Assembly: GCA_903772945.1 (NCBI GenBank)
Contig: CAICTM010000020.1
Coordinates: 120,655 to 184,654, forward strand
Direction of reading: 5' to 3'
Length of the DNA stretch: 64,000 nt
DNA from: Seminavis robusta
Lineage: Eukaryota; Bacillariophyta; Bacillariophyceae; Naviculales; Naviculaceae
Part shown: piece after piece, positions 10,034 to 20,413 of the stretch
Layout: the number at the start of each line of letters is the position of its first letter
Numbering within the stretch: the stretch's first letter is position 1
Notes under the pieces: model-generated
Seen by the model: the letters and a program-made list of their open reading frames with translations, nothing else
What the model was told of the DNA's origin: nothing
Databases searched by the model: none
Translations under genes and position numbers: made by a program

Positions 10034-10981
10034 ATGAAACTTTCTGCTTGGTGCTTTCTTTGTCTGCTGCCGTCAGCACTTGGTGGCAGAGAGAGCAAAG
10101 AAAGAAAAAATCCGACTAAAAAGATCAAGGAATATGGAGGAGTTGATTTCAGCAATGTGATGTACGCGGAAACTAAACTTCCTGTGAACTCGACAAACGT
10201 CACCTTGAGCCCCTTGGATGGGAACGAAACTTTGTCATCCGAATCAACGAAAGACCCCATAGAAGGAAGCATGGTGACCTGGGACGAGGAAGAGACTGAT
10301 GCGCCGAGTCAAACCCCGACCACATCAGAGCTCACAGAAGCCCCAACTACGGAGCCAACTGTTGAACCGACGGCAGAACCCACACTAACACCAACCACTT
10401 TGGAGCCCACCATCGAACCAACAACGTTGGCACCAACAATCAAGCCGACGCTCAAACCAATATCCTCAGCACCGACGGTAGCTCCTTCGGCAACACCAAC
10501 TTCAGCAACGCCAGTCCAAACATCTTCCCCAACCAAGCGAGGTCTACCTGCACCGTTTCAATGCGGCTTGTGTCCAGACTATCGATTTCCCGGAGCTCAC
10601 GAGAAAATTTTTGCGAATGGAGCCATCTCAGCGACATGCCTTGAGCTCGATGTCATGTTGACGTCTACGGAGGAGAACGAAGAATGCATCGAGCTGATGG
10701 ACCAAATAGGATACGAAATTGACGTTTGGAGCTTTTGTGAATGCCCTGGTATTGATCCTCCTGGGCTATGCGAGCTGTGTCCAGGTGTTTCTAAAGCCGA
10801 AGTCCCCCAAAATAAAATGGTGGATGGGCTTTTCTGCTCCGAATGGGCTCATTACGCAGAGAACGCGCTGGACGATGCGTATTGTGCCAACCTGCAGCAA
10901 AGGGTTGGCACAGCGGGGACGTGCTGTCCATACCACTACGGCTTGCAGACCTTGCAAGTCTACGCAAAAAAGAACCCGTGA
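10034..10981 (+). CDS. Secreted Pro/Thr-repeat, Cys-rich protein
   Basis: A 315-residue protein with a signal peptide (MKLSAWCFLCLLPSALGG) and no membrane helix, so it is likely exported. Residues about 30-90 carry NVT and NET glycosylation sequons. Residues about 95-165 are a repeat of x-PT-x-x-PT units (EPTVEPTAEPTLTP and similar), a stalk typical of diatom cell-wall or surface proteins and a likely O-glycosylation zone. The last 140 residues hold two Cys-rich modules with matching CGLCP/CELCPG starts and similar Cys spacing, so the end looks internally duplicated. Cell-wall or extracellular-matrix role inferred; the exact function is unknown. Single exon; ATG at 10034 immediately precedes the signal peptide. 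Confidence 0.8.
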   Translation: MKLSAWCFLCLLPSALGGRESKERKNPTKKIKEYGGVDFSNVMYAETKLPVNSTNVTLSPLDGNETLSSESTKDPIEGSMVTWDEEETDAPSQTPTTSELTEAPTTEPTVEPTAEPTLTPTTLEPTIEPTTLAPTIKPTLKPISSAPTVAPSATPTSATPVQTSSPTKRGLPAPFQCGLCPDYRFPGAHEKIFANGAISATCLELDVMLTSTEENEECIELMDQIGYEIDVWSFCECPGIDPPGLCELCPGVSKAEVPQNKMVDGLFCSEWAHYAENALDDAYCANLQQRVGTAGTCCPYHYGLQTLQVYAKKNP

Positions 10982-11100
10982 AATTTGCAAAGCAGAGCAT
11001 TTTTGATAAAGCAGACGTTGCTAAAATGTAGAATGTAATCGGGTGTACAAGACTATGTTTCCTATGTATGTTGTCTATGATTGTCTATGCTGCGAGGAAG

Positions 11101-14100
11101 CTACTCAGTGACTGGAACTGGATGCGCTCCGTTCGGCTTTGTGAGTAGCTCGTCGTCGCTAGCTTTCGATGACGGTTCTGCGTCGTTCTCGTCATCGGCA
11201 AATACATCTGACACCATGTCACGACATGACTCTTCCATCTCCACACGTAACACTTCATCGTCTTGATCACGGCTGATTGCGACTGTGTAAGTCACCAACT
11301 CATCCACGTTGCATTCTTCCGGTACTTCCCCTTCCAAATCAAAACTTGCGGTTCCGCCAGATGTTACGAAATTCTTCATGACTGCTGTGCTAATGGCATC
11401 TTCCAAGATTCGTTGGACAGCTCGTCTCATTGGACGTGCACCAAACTGAGCCGCTGCTTTGCTACCTTCCTTGACCATCTGTATGAGCAGTTTTGGCTGG
11501 ACCACAACATTTATATTCCTGTCAAGCTTTGTCCGTACTGCAATGTCAAATGCCATTCGCGAAGCAATCTCGGCCAGTTCATTTTCCGTCAATGGCTGAA
11601 AGATGACAACGTCGTCGATACGATTCAGAAACTCGGGCTTCATGAAAGATTCAAGTTCCGCCTGGACTACGTTGGACAGCTTGGCATACTTGGGTCTTCC
11701 ATCCCCGTCAGGGGCAATGCCATTGTTTTCCTTGCCCTCTTGTTTGGTCAGTTGCAGCACTTTGCGACTTCCAATGTTGGAGGTCATGATGATGATTGTA
11801 TTCTTGAATGACACAGTTCGCCCCTTTCCGTCAGTTAGGATTCCATCGTCCATGACTTGCAGCAAAACATTCAGAACATCAGGATGCGCTTTCTCGAGTT
11901 CGTCTAGAAGAATGACACTGGGTAATGGTTTTAGAGACGATATCAAAAGATGACAAAAGAGAGCATGCGAGAATTCCTTCTTACCTGTGTGGCGCGCGAC
12001 GCACCGCCTCTGCGGATACAAGGATTCGATTCGGAAGGTTCGTTTAGAATTGTGAGGAGATACCGGTAAATGGTGCATTGCATAAGAAGAAGGGCGAAAG
12101 TAATATCCTACCTGTCAGTTGTCCACCTTCTTCGTAACTGGAACAAGCAAGCCTGTTTGTGAGGGTGGCGGCAAAGAGGGCAAATGGAGCAGCAACCAAC
12201 GCCTCTTGCACTTACCCAATGAAGCCTGGGGGTGGGCCAGTCAACCGTGACACGGTGAACTTTTCACCGTACTCAGACATGTCAATACGAATCATACTTC
12301 GTTCAGAGCCAAAGTACGTCTCTGCCAAGGTCTTGCAGAGTTCCGTTTTGCTGATACCATGGATGCAACAGGAGGAACAAAATAGTGTAAGGCAAGCGCC
12401 TTCTTCAAACCGACTCCATCGTTGTCACCATGACAGTGCTCGTACTTACCCTGTTCCAGTTGGCCCGGCAAACAAAAATGAGGAAATGGGTCGTCGTGGA
12501 TCTCGGACTCCCGTCCGGGCCCGTCGAATAGCCCGCGCTACGGCAGTCACGGCACGCTCCTGTCCTTTGACTCGTTCCGCCATGCTTTCCTCGAGTCGTT
12601 CGAGTTTTTCCGTTTCATCCATTTCCAGAGCACCGACGGGAATGGTCGACCATGTCGACACGATTTCCATAATCAAAGCTTCATCTACCACGGGAGCAGG
12701 TTCGTTGGGGACTCGTCTTAACGTAGCCAATGCTCCGGCTTCGTCGAGCAAATCTACAAAAGGATGGATGGAATGTGAGGACATGGATATGCCAGCATAA
12801 AACGAACAAACTGCGATGAATGTATGAATACACGTACCAATCGCCTTATCGGGCAAAAACCGATCTGCAATGTAGCGATCCGACAATCGCGCCGCGGCTT
12901 CGAGACTGTTTGGTTCAAACTCGACGCGATGATGACCCCGATAAAACGGCAAGAGTGCTTCCAATATTTGTACCGTTTGTTCGACGGATGGTTCCTTGAT
13001 TAGTACGGGTTGGAATCGTCGGTCCATGGCCGGATCTTTGGCAATGAATCGATTGTATTCGGTAATGGTGGTGGCCGCCACGACTTTCAGCTGTCCTCGC
13101 GCCAGATAGGGTTTGAGTAGATTGGCGGCATCGGTCCCTCCTCCATCGGTCGCTCCGGATCCCATGAGGGTGTGCATTTCATCGAGAAACAAAATGGTGC
13201 GAGAACTGGATCCATCCACAATTTCTTGGATAATCCCTCGCAGTCGTTCTTCAAAGGCACCCCGGTATTTGGTCCCGGCTACCATGGCGCTGGTTTCGAG
13301 CGATACCATTTTGTACCCCTTGAGTTGTACGGGGCAATTTTCACCCGATACGAATCGTTGTGCCAATGCTTCGGCAATGGATGTTTTTCCCGTTCCAGCT
13401 TCGCCAATGAGACAGACATTGTTTTTGCGTCGACGCAAGAGAATGCGCATACATGCTTGAATTTCTTCGTCTCGTCCATGGACGACATCCAGTTCGCCGT
13501 CTTTGGCCATTTGTGTGAGATCGGTACCGTATTGTTCCAAGAGTGTCATGTTGGTATTGTCGGCCGCTGCAGTGGCTCCACCTCCTGTGGGCGCCAGGAC
13601 ATTATTATCCTTGTTGCCCGCTTTTGTTGTTTTTTGTGTCGTATCGTTATTATTAGTATCTTGTTTTGGATTTTTCTTGGCATCCATAAGTGCCAAGAGT
13701 AGATCCTGACAAATATCTTCTCCTTCCAGCGTGGCATCAATGTGGTATAGCAATTCCATGGCTTCACAGTCATCTCCCCGTGTGGCGGCATAGGTTTCTC
13801 CATCAATTTCTTCGTAATTGAGCAATGCCAAGAATACATGTTCGGCATCAATTTCGTCGGCTCCCATTTGTTGGGATATCCGTCCGGCGTCAAAGAGCCG
13901 TTCTTGCAAATACGTCGAGTAGGGCAACTGGACATCGGCCGACGTGTCTTTGAAATCGGCCAACGTCAATGTCTTGATGGTTCCTCCGGGTGTATCTTGC
14001 AGGTAGTTGAGTGTGCGACGGACCGTTTGCCACTGAATATTGTATTTTTGAAAGGTGGACGCGGCATTGCCGGGATGTTCGCACAAGCCCAATAGCATGT

Positions 14101-14350
14101 AGCTGGCATCGATTTGTTTGCGTTCTGAAATTTTGGCTTGTTCTTGAGCGACACTCAGTGCCTGGAGACAGTCTTCGGAGAGACGCGTAAATACCACATT
14201 GAGACTGGTGGTAGATGTTTTGGTATGTGTGGACTGTGGTTGTCTCGTTTGGTGTACTCCTTGGATGGTACTGGGAGGTGCAAATGCCGATGCTGGAACT
14301 ACCAAGAGGAGGAGGAAGAGGGGTATCCTCCACAGTGGTTGACGAAACAT
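11101..14350 (-). CDS. Plastid-targeted HSP100/Clp AAA+ chaperone, six exons
   Basis: A double-ring AAA+ unfoldase/disaggregase. Exons (transcript order): 14350-12838, 12753-12450, 12350-12216, 12137-12112, 12009-11985 and 11917-11101. All introns are GT-AG (84, 99, 78, 102 and 67 bp), and the spliced length of 2820 nt gives 939 residues in one frame. A signal peptide ends in ASAFAP (residues 20-25; Phe at +1), the classic diatom stromal leader. Then come a Clp N domain (about 53-205), D1 with Walker A GEAGTGKT (316-323), Walker B ILFLDE (386-391) and DRRF arginine finger (443-446), and D2 with Walker A GPTGTGKT (601-608, split by intron 2), Walker B VILLDE (669-674) and a QFGARPMRR sensor-2 motif. 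D1 and D2 are joined by a short linker with no ClpB-type coiled middle domain and no UVR motif. No IGF/IGL ClpP-docking loop is evident. Exons 4 and 5 are micro-exons of 26 and 25 nt. Confidence 0.92.
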
Positions 14351-14714
14351 TTTTCTGAGCTAGCTGTAGCTGATTTTTTTGAGCTGTGGCTGCTCTTCTT
14401 TCAATAGATGGAATAATGATAAAGATGCTGTTCATCGGCTCATCTTTATTTTCTCACTCACACACACAGAAGCACAAGAAATGAAAGACACGTTGACTTG
14501 ACAAGGTTTTTCAATGGCGACGACAGCTGTTGTTTGCGTTGTTGGCATCACATACCGTACTACATGTAGTACATGGATCTTTTCTCAATGACGTCAGTCT
14601 CAATTTTCAAAAGCAAAAATGAATTGATTTCTGCGCTCCTTCCTTCTCGTGTCTTGGTCTTTGCCTTTTCAATAGCTGTACCAGAAAATAGTCCGCAGTC
14701 ATCATTGGCAAGCC
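14351..14714. promoter_or_regulatory. Shared divergent promoter of two plastid-protein genes
   Basis: The 364 bp between the Clp ATG (minus, 14350) and the membrane-protein ATG (plus, 14715) must hold both promoters and both 5' UTRs. A perfect palindromic CRE-like site, TGACGTCA, lies at 14589-14596. In diatoms TGACGT cores are known in CO2/cAMP-responsive promoters recognised by bZIP factors, so light/CO2 control is possible; that is inference. A CACACACA run occurs near 14459-14468. Confidence 0.5.
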
Positions 14715-15743
14715 ATGATGATGTTGGGATCCTCATCAATACTGCTATTGGCAGTGGCTTTCGTTTCTTCTGGTCACGTAGTCCAAGCATGGGTTCCCTC
14801 GACCGTTTCCCGTGTCAATCACTGTGGTCATTTAATAATTCGTCAAACAAACTTCCCACCGTCGGCATTGACAATGGCAAAAACGTCGTCTCCAACCGAG
14901 GAGGTGTCCTCCTCTACAGTAGAGACACCCACACCGAAATCTGGCACTGGCAGTTCCTCCTCCACCGACAACGCCGACTTGATTCACGACTTTTGCGTCG
15001 GTACCAACGAGTTTTGGAAACGATTCGTCATTCCACCCGTATTAGAATATGTTCAAATCCAACCCGGTGGCACGGCCAAATCCGATCCATTCTCCAAATT
15101 GACGGCGCCCCCGGAAGTGCCGGGAATTCCACGCCCCGTCTGGTTGACCATTTTGGGATCGGTACCCACGGCATTGGGGTGGTACGGATATTATAAATTT
15201 AGTGTCGAAGAAGAATTGTTTCAATACGAATTATTACAGCAAGACGGCAAGGTGACTGGGTGTGGTGGATACGGCACCTTGTTGCCCTTTGTCTTTGGCA
15301 TTCTCATTGGATTTCCCCTCTCCTTTTTGCACATTCCGGGGGGAGAGACATTGGTGGAAGCGGCCGGAGTGTGGATCTTGCTCGGACAAGTCAATCTCTA
15401 TCGACGGGTCAATGAACTGTGTTTAGAAGCCAGTCAAGAAATGGAGTTGGAGGAACCGCCCCTGTGGGAATGGTGGGCCTTGTTGCCGCCACCCTTGGAT
15501 GTGGTGGTAGGATTACGACAGGTGCACTTTTTGAGTGAGTATTGGAGAATCCAACGGGGAGAGCCCTACCAAAAGGATGTCATTGCCGAAGAACTCTTTC
15601 CTTTTATCAGCGCCAAACAGAGAATTACACTCAAAGAGTTCTTTCGGACACCCTCCATGTGGTTTTGGTTCACCAAGGAATGGAAAGATTTTGATTTCGA
15701 GTTTTTGCAGGAGACAGCTACCGCCAACTCTGCCCAGAAATGA
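14715..15743 (+). CDS. Plastid-targeted membrane protein, unknown function
   Basis: A 342-residue protein. The N-terminus MMMLGSSSILLLAVAFVSSGHVVQA is a signal peptide followed by WVPSTVSRV. Trp at +1 is an accepted variant of the diatom plastid leader, so import into the plastid stroma or thylakoid is predicted. After a Ser/Thr-rich transit region (about 45-85) the mature part has hydrophobic segments near 150-168 and 190-235 (LLPFVFGILIGFPLSFLHI and following), and a Trp-rich C-terminal half (PPLWEWWALLPPPLDVVVG, MWFWFTKEW). I do not recognise the family; a conserved algal thylakoid protein would fit. It is divergent from the Clp chaperone. Three successive ATGs open the frame; the first is used. 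Single exon. Confidence 0.75.
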   Translation: MMMLGSSSILLLAVAFVSSGHVVQAWVPSTVSRVNHCGHLIIRQTNFPPSALTMAKTSSPTEEVSSSTVETPTPKSGTGSSSSTDNADLIHDFCVGTNEFWKRFVIPPVLEYVQIQPGGTAKSDPFSKLTAPPEVPGIPRPVWLTILGSVPTALGWYGYYKFSVEEELFQYELLQQDGKVTGCGGYGTLLPFVFGILIGFPLSFLHIPGGETLVEAAGVWILLGQVNLYRRVNELCLEASQEMELEEPPLWEWWALLPPPLDVVVGLRQVHFLSEYWRIQRGEPYQKDVIAEELFPFISAKQRITLKEFFRTPSMWFWFTKEWKDFDFEFLQETATANSAQK

Positions 15744-15981
15744 ATATTAGAAGAATGACTGCTGAACCTGTTATTTTATTGCATAGAACAGCCGATAGGC
15801 TAGTTGTTGTATCGTACAGAATGGAATCAATCAGGAATGTACTAGCTGGACCAAGCTTCTTCAAAGGCGCAGATTGCGCCCTTATAGTAGATTGCTTCTC
15901 AATAATAACAACCAAATTTTGTGTTTCGACTGCATATGCATGTCCGTGTGGATTGTCTGTGTCTTTTTTCGTCTGGCTGCT

Positions 15982-16509
15982 TTACTTGAGAATCACAGGT
16001 GACAAAAAGCCTTGAAACTCCACTGCCCCATTGGCTCCAACATTTTGACCGTTGCGAGGACACACTGACAGATGCTTGATCAGAACATCAAAGGTTTCAT
16101 CGGTACAGGAAATCATCTCATATCTCAGATAGCGTTGAGCCAGCACTCTGGCTTGTGCCTCATCTTTGGCTTTGACCCATTTGGCCTTGATCATGGGAAT
16201 ACCGTCTACCTTGCCAGGGCCAAAGGGACCGTTTTCAAACAAAATCACCTGGTACTGCTTATCGTTGTGAATAATAATGCCCCCGCATTTCTTGTCCCAC
16301 CACGCCGTCAACATTCGTGACAGGGTCTCTTGTACGGCAAAGCTCCAATCTTTTTGTTTTCCAACATGTGCCAAAAACGTCTGCGGAAAATCACCGTCTT
16401 TAGACTCAATCCAACGACCTGGGAGATTCTTAACGACAAAGATGGAGAGGGCAATCACCACCAAAATCACCAAGAACATTTTGAAAAACTCTTTCTTGTG
16501 ATCTCCCAT
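15982..16509 (-). CDS. Small one-helix membrane protein, unknown function
   Basis: Predicted 175 residues: a basic start (MGDHKKEFFK), one membrane helix at about 11-27 (MFLVILVVIALSIFVVK) and a soluble domain of about 145 residues with conserved-looking blocks (CGGIIIHNDKQYQVILF, GPGKVDGIPMIKAKW, AQRYLRYEM). Probably a signal-anchored protein in the secretory or organelle membrane. The frame extends upstream to 16695, but ATG 16509 begins the hydrophobic anchor directly and follows an A-rich leader. A TGACGTCA site lies at 16707-16714, 198 bp upstream. No family recognised. The end is close to, and convergent with, the plastid membrane protein gene. Confidence 0.65.
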   Translation of the reverse strand: MGDHKKEFFKMFLVILVVIALSIFVVKNLPGRWIESKDGDFPQTFLAHVGKQKDWSFAVQETLSRMLTAWWDKKCGGIIIHNDKQYQVILFENGPFGPGKVDGIPMIKAKWVKAKDEAQARVLAQRYLRYEMISCTDETFDVLIKHLSVCPRNGQNVGANGAVEFQGFLSPVILK

Positions 16510-17782
16510 CTTGATATGAATTCTGTTGTATTGTGGAGGACTGGAGTAGAAAATACGGTTTATAGCAAGGGTTCTTTGCGTTGTGTGTTGGTATTGTGTT
16601 GTGTGTCCAAGGTAAATTTCAAAATGGAGGCAATACATGTAAGACTTGCGGGTTGCTTTGCTTTCGTTGCTTTGACGTTGTCTTGCAACATCCACACGGA
16701 TGAGACTGACGTCATCTCAACGCGTCTAATTCGTTCCGGCAAATGAAGCCAGGCAGAGCTGCTTGACCGATGGATCAGGCAAGCTGAGCCTTATACCTGG
16801 TACTGGTACCGGTACCGGTACCCGTACCGGTAGTTTATTAATAATAGGGTACCGGTACCATGGGAAATGTGAAGCAGAAGGACTGCCACAAGAGAACGCG
16901 GAAAGGTAATGCTATAGCCGTCTAGATGGTAGTGGGGTGCTTCCGAGCAGAAAAGTTGAGAGCGGCTTTGTGCTGAAGGAATGAAGACCTAGCTAGCTAG
17001 GTCGATGTACTGTTCCTTCACTGGTGCTCGAATCCTGTTCTAGCAATTTCTTGCTGATAAGGAAATCTCCTCTTACTAGTAGTCGATCCTCGTTCCAATT
17101 CTACGAACAGAATTCTAGTGCGAATCAATGTGATCTAGCTAGCCAGCCAGTTGTTGTCTTTGTCTTTGGAGTTCCTAGTGGATGGATATGTATTGGTTGC
17201 ATCGTGCAATATGATTGTGTAAAATTCCTTCGGTTTTGCAATCTAAAATGGAATGTGCTTGGCCTTGAGTGCAACAATGACAGGGGATAGCCCGAGTGCG
17301 TAACTTACACTTTCATGTACCCCCCCCCCCGACCCTGGAAAGCCACAATGCAGTGCTCTCTTGCTGTTTGCCCCCACTCGCTACCGTAGCTATCAAGCTA
17401 CAGGTGGGGTTGGGTTTCGCTTTCGAAATCCAAGGGCCGTGTTCTTCGTCATACAGTACCAGGAAAAGAACGACACTGCGATCACCGCAGAACTGTCGCT
17501 GCTGTATTTTGCAGCTCTACATTTTCCCACTGCAAAGGCATTACTGGAAGTGTTGGGTATGTATGATGGAAGATGGATGAACTTAACTTGTTCTTTACAA
17601 ATTCAACGTTATTCATGAATGTCCGTTGTGTGGCGGTCAACCCCCGACTTGCCTTCTTCGAGAGCAACCCTTTGTCGTCGTTGTGATGGCTGGTTTCCCA
17701 TTCTTATCTTAAACCAACCTTTTCCGTGTCATGTTTTGCGCACCCCTCATTCCACTCCACTCGTGCATGCCCTTCGGAACCC
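16510..17782. other. Intergenic stretch with CRE site and repeats
   Basis: No supported gene. Contents: TGACGTCA at 16707-16714; a dense GGTACCGGTACC cluster at about 16796-16862; a 16-bp perfect palindrome of CTAG units at 16987-17002; and a C-run at about 17320-17330. Small frames at 17024-17618 have no domain or codon pattern that convinces me. Confidence 0.5.
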
Positions 17783-18121
17783 TTACTCCTTTCTCCTGCT
17801 GCTCCGACGATGGCGTTTGCCCTGCTTATCTGGGCTTCCCGCAAGGGGTTGATCGGAGTGGGTAGACCAAAGGTTTGCGATTGTGGGTGAATGAGTCGAC
17901 ATCACGTAGTTCTTGGTAGTTCCCGAACGGATCGTCTTGTTACTTCCTCGCTTTCCTCTTCCCTCGCTGCCATCCCAGAGATCTTGAACCAGACTGGGAG
18001 TTTGACTCACGGAATCCGAAGATGAGTTTTGAAATGATTCCACCGACACAGAATCATGGTTTGGAGGGTTGCTTCCCTCATCTGTTGCTGCTTCTCTATT
18101 CCTTGATCTGAAGATCCTCAT
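17783..18121 (-). CDS. Small basic Ser-rich protein (IANLWSTHS motif)
   Basis: A 112-residue protein starting MRIFRSRNREAA at ATG 18121 (the longer frame opens at GTG 18205). It is Ser/Asn/Lys/Arg-rich and presumably disordered, and it ends in a basic cluster (KRHRRSSRRKE). The segment IANLWSTHSDQPL is matched by IANLWSSHSSLPL in the protein encoded at 21473-22714, so the two probably share a short linear motif. Without that match I would not call this gene. Function unknown; a docking peptide for a shared partner is one idea. Confidence 0.5.
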   Translation of the reverse strand: MRIFRSRNREAATDEGSNPPNHDSVSVESFQNSSSDSVSQTPSLVQDLWDGSEGRGKRGSNKTIRSGTTKNYVMSTHSPTIANLWSTHSDQPLAGSPDKQGKRHRRSSRRKE

Positions 18122-19426
18122 GGCTTTGTTTTTTGTTGTTATGATGTTTCGCTTGGTTGCCTTTTCTTTCCTCGGGAAAATGGTACATGGGAAGTGGACA
18201 CACAAACTTGAAGATGTCAGCAGCCATCTGCAACGTTGTCTTGGTTCCGCTCACTAGTTTGATGCATCACAGAAGCATCCCAGGTTTGAAGGCTTCGATT
18301 TTATCACCCCGCCTTGCTCAAGTCATCTGCGGAACAACCAAGGAGAAATCAGAATTAAGGGAAGCAAAGTTTTAATAAAAGTGAACACTTATGAATGACC
18401 CAGTCACAGACACAGTGACTCCACCAGGTTCGAATGGGTTTAAGGGCCGAGACTCAACAAGATCAGTGAAGTGTCCAACTTGTAAATCTGTTGGGCTAAA
18501 ACTCAGATGCACATCCTTCCAAGCAGTTCTGCGGGCTGGCTTCGGGAAGAGATCTCATGCACGTTGCACAAGCAACAACCAGTCCGGCAACGGAACGATA
18601 ACTGGTGCTGCACAGCAAAGGCTAACAGCCAACTATGCTGCACTGGTAAAATGGTAATAAGGTGGATGTGTGACTGCTTTTGTACAACAACGAGCCCGTA
18701 CCGTACTGTACCGAAGATCGTCGCCAGATCGCAGCGAGCAAGAGGCTGCAACCGAGGTAGATGTTGTGTGACTGCTAGACTGGATGAATATTTGCATGAA
18801 GTTTGCTACTGTGGTTGCTTGTATGCCAGCTAAAGGTAGTTGATTTCGACTATGTCCAGATGTGCTACTAGCTAGTTTCATCCAGTGAGAAGGATCTTTG
18901 GCCTTGGATAGAAACTAGCTACATCTACCGGTACGGATCATGCTGTCATCAGCTACGCTCAGATGCACTCGAAGTACGGTACAACAGGTAACTGGTCGAA
19001 AGAAAGGAAGCGGCAACCGAACTTGAAACGCATACACTTTTGCTACTAGTAGAACACAAACCTAGGGAATTGCTTCCGTACTAGCTAGCTAGTTCTATTT
19101 GCGGCTGGCTTCACACAATGCAGGAGTACAGCATGCAGCTTCCTGGATTGACTAGCAAGCCTGTCGTCAAACCTTTTCATTGCTTTTTTCATCCTTTCGT
19201 TTCAGTTTGAAAACTGCACCGCCATCCTCAAGTGAGCAGGCAACGATCCACCGCCTTGAATATTATCTTTCTTCTTAGCAGTTACTTTGGAATTTGTGCT
19301 TTTTTTGCTTTGGACTGGTGTCTGTCAGCCACACGATTGCTCTGTCTCTTGCTTTCGTACAGTAGCCGTGCAGCAAGTGGTGGTGTCACTGCTGCACATC
19401 CCCAGCTGCATGTTGCACGGAACAGT
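18122..19426. other. Intergenic stretch
   Basis: I see no supported gene. Scattered frames of 60-110 codons (18391-18881) lack domains. CTAG palindromes occur, including a 14-bp perfect one at 19080-19093, and TACCGGTA occurs near 18929. The plus-strand frame 19232-19969 overlaps the secreted-protein gene in antisense and is taken as a shadow. Confidence 0.45.
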
Positions 19427-20413
19427 TCAACCTCCAAAGAAGGAAAGCGTGTTTTGATAGAAATGCGAAACTCTCCGTTGAAGGCTATTGCGGACAAAGC
19501 CGGCATTGACAGCGATCGATTGTCCATACGGCATGTTGATTGCCGCTCCGTCTATACTACCTCGCAAATCCGAACGAACTCGTGGCTCCACCGTATCGAC
19601 CAGCAGTTCCTCCATGACGCTGCTCATTTCAGTGGTAGCATCCGCTTCAAATTGTTGAAATTCTGGAGAGACGTTCTCGAGGATTCCTTCGACTTGGTCA
19701 TGGCCAACCACCAAAACATCTTCTATTTCGGCCAGATTGATGACAGCGGTGATTCCCCAGATTCCACCCGATATCAGGACGGTGCCCTGAAACGTGGGTT
19801 TGCGGGCATCGACTCTGCCTGTGAGATCGTTTCGGACGGTTCCTTCTTCTCCGGAAGCACACTCGCTGGCCATAAACCCCGCTTCAATATCTTGAATGGA
19901 CAGCATGTCACCAAACGAATTCGCTGCCGAGACTGTCATGTGAAACTTGGCATTCCAAAATGTTTGTAGACAGCCGGCATCCACTCGTTCCGTGCCGGGT
20001 ATCACCTCCAACGCGTCAATGGACAATCTCGACAGTCCCACAATTCTGCTCAGATCCAACTCAAAATCCACAGAGGTCTTGCAGGAGGACGTTTCCATCT
20101 CTCCCAACGGAATGGTGCCCTCAAAGGGAGCATCAAAGGGATCGGGTGAGCGCAATTGGAGTTTCGCATTGATGCCAGGCAGCAGCTCGGTGACCATTCG
20201 ATTGATCAAGTCAACGTCCGAGTCGTCATCATCGGCGTCAGAATCCGTGCCATTCCTCGAGTTGAAGACTGCAAGTTGCCGTGAACGCTCCACTTGCAGA
20301 TTGTTGATCTCAGCTTTGTGGCGTCTTAGAAGGCCTGACTTTGCCTGACTTGGTCCGATCAGATCCACCACAACAAGGTAGAAGTAGCAATAACGGAACC
20401 AAGGCAATCTCAT
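19427..20413 (-). CDS. Secreted protein, unknown (possibly lipid-binding fold)
   Basis: A 328-residue protein with a signal peptide (MRLPWFRYCYFYLVVVDLIGPSQA). The longer frame opens at TTG 20518, and ATG 20413 places the signal at the N-terminus. A short acidic stretch (SDADDDDSDVD) is followed by a regular soluble domain with alternating beta-like segments (INAKLQLRSPDPF, FQGTVLISGGIWGITAVI, AEIEDVLVVG) and a C-terminal helical part (FEADATTEMSSVMEELL). The pattern of long amphipathic strands plus a helix is compatible with a TULIP/BPI-like fold, but I cannot show homology. Few Cys. Probably extracellular or lumenal. Single exon. Confidence 0.7.
   Translation of the reverse strand: MRLPWFRYCYFYLVVVDLIGPSQAKSGLLRRHKAEINNLQVERSRQLAVFNSRNGTDSDADDDDSDVDLINRMVTELLPGINAKLQLRSPDPFDAPFEGTIPLGEMETSSCKTSVDFELDLSRIVGLSRLSIDALEVIPGTERVDAGCLQTFWNAKFHMTVSAANSFGDMLSIQDIEAGFMASECASGEEGTVRNDLTGRVDARKPTFQGTVLISGGIWGITAVINLAEIEDVLVVGHDQVEGILENVSPEFQQFEADATTEMSSVMEELLVDTVEPRVRSDLRGSIDGAAINMPYGQSIAVNAGFVRNSLQRRVSHFYQNTLSFFGG

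Noticed and set aside
10309-10536. Val/Gly-rich minus frame
   Set aside because: Antisense of the PT-repeat stalk of the secreted protein.
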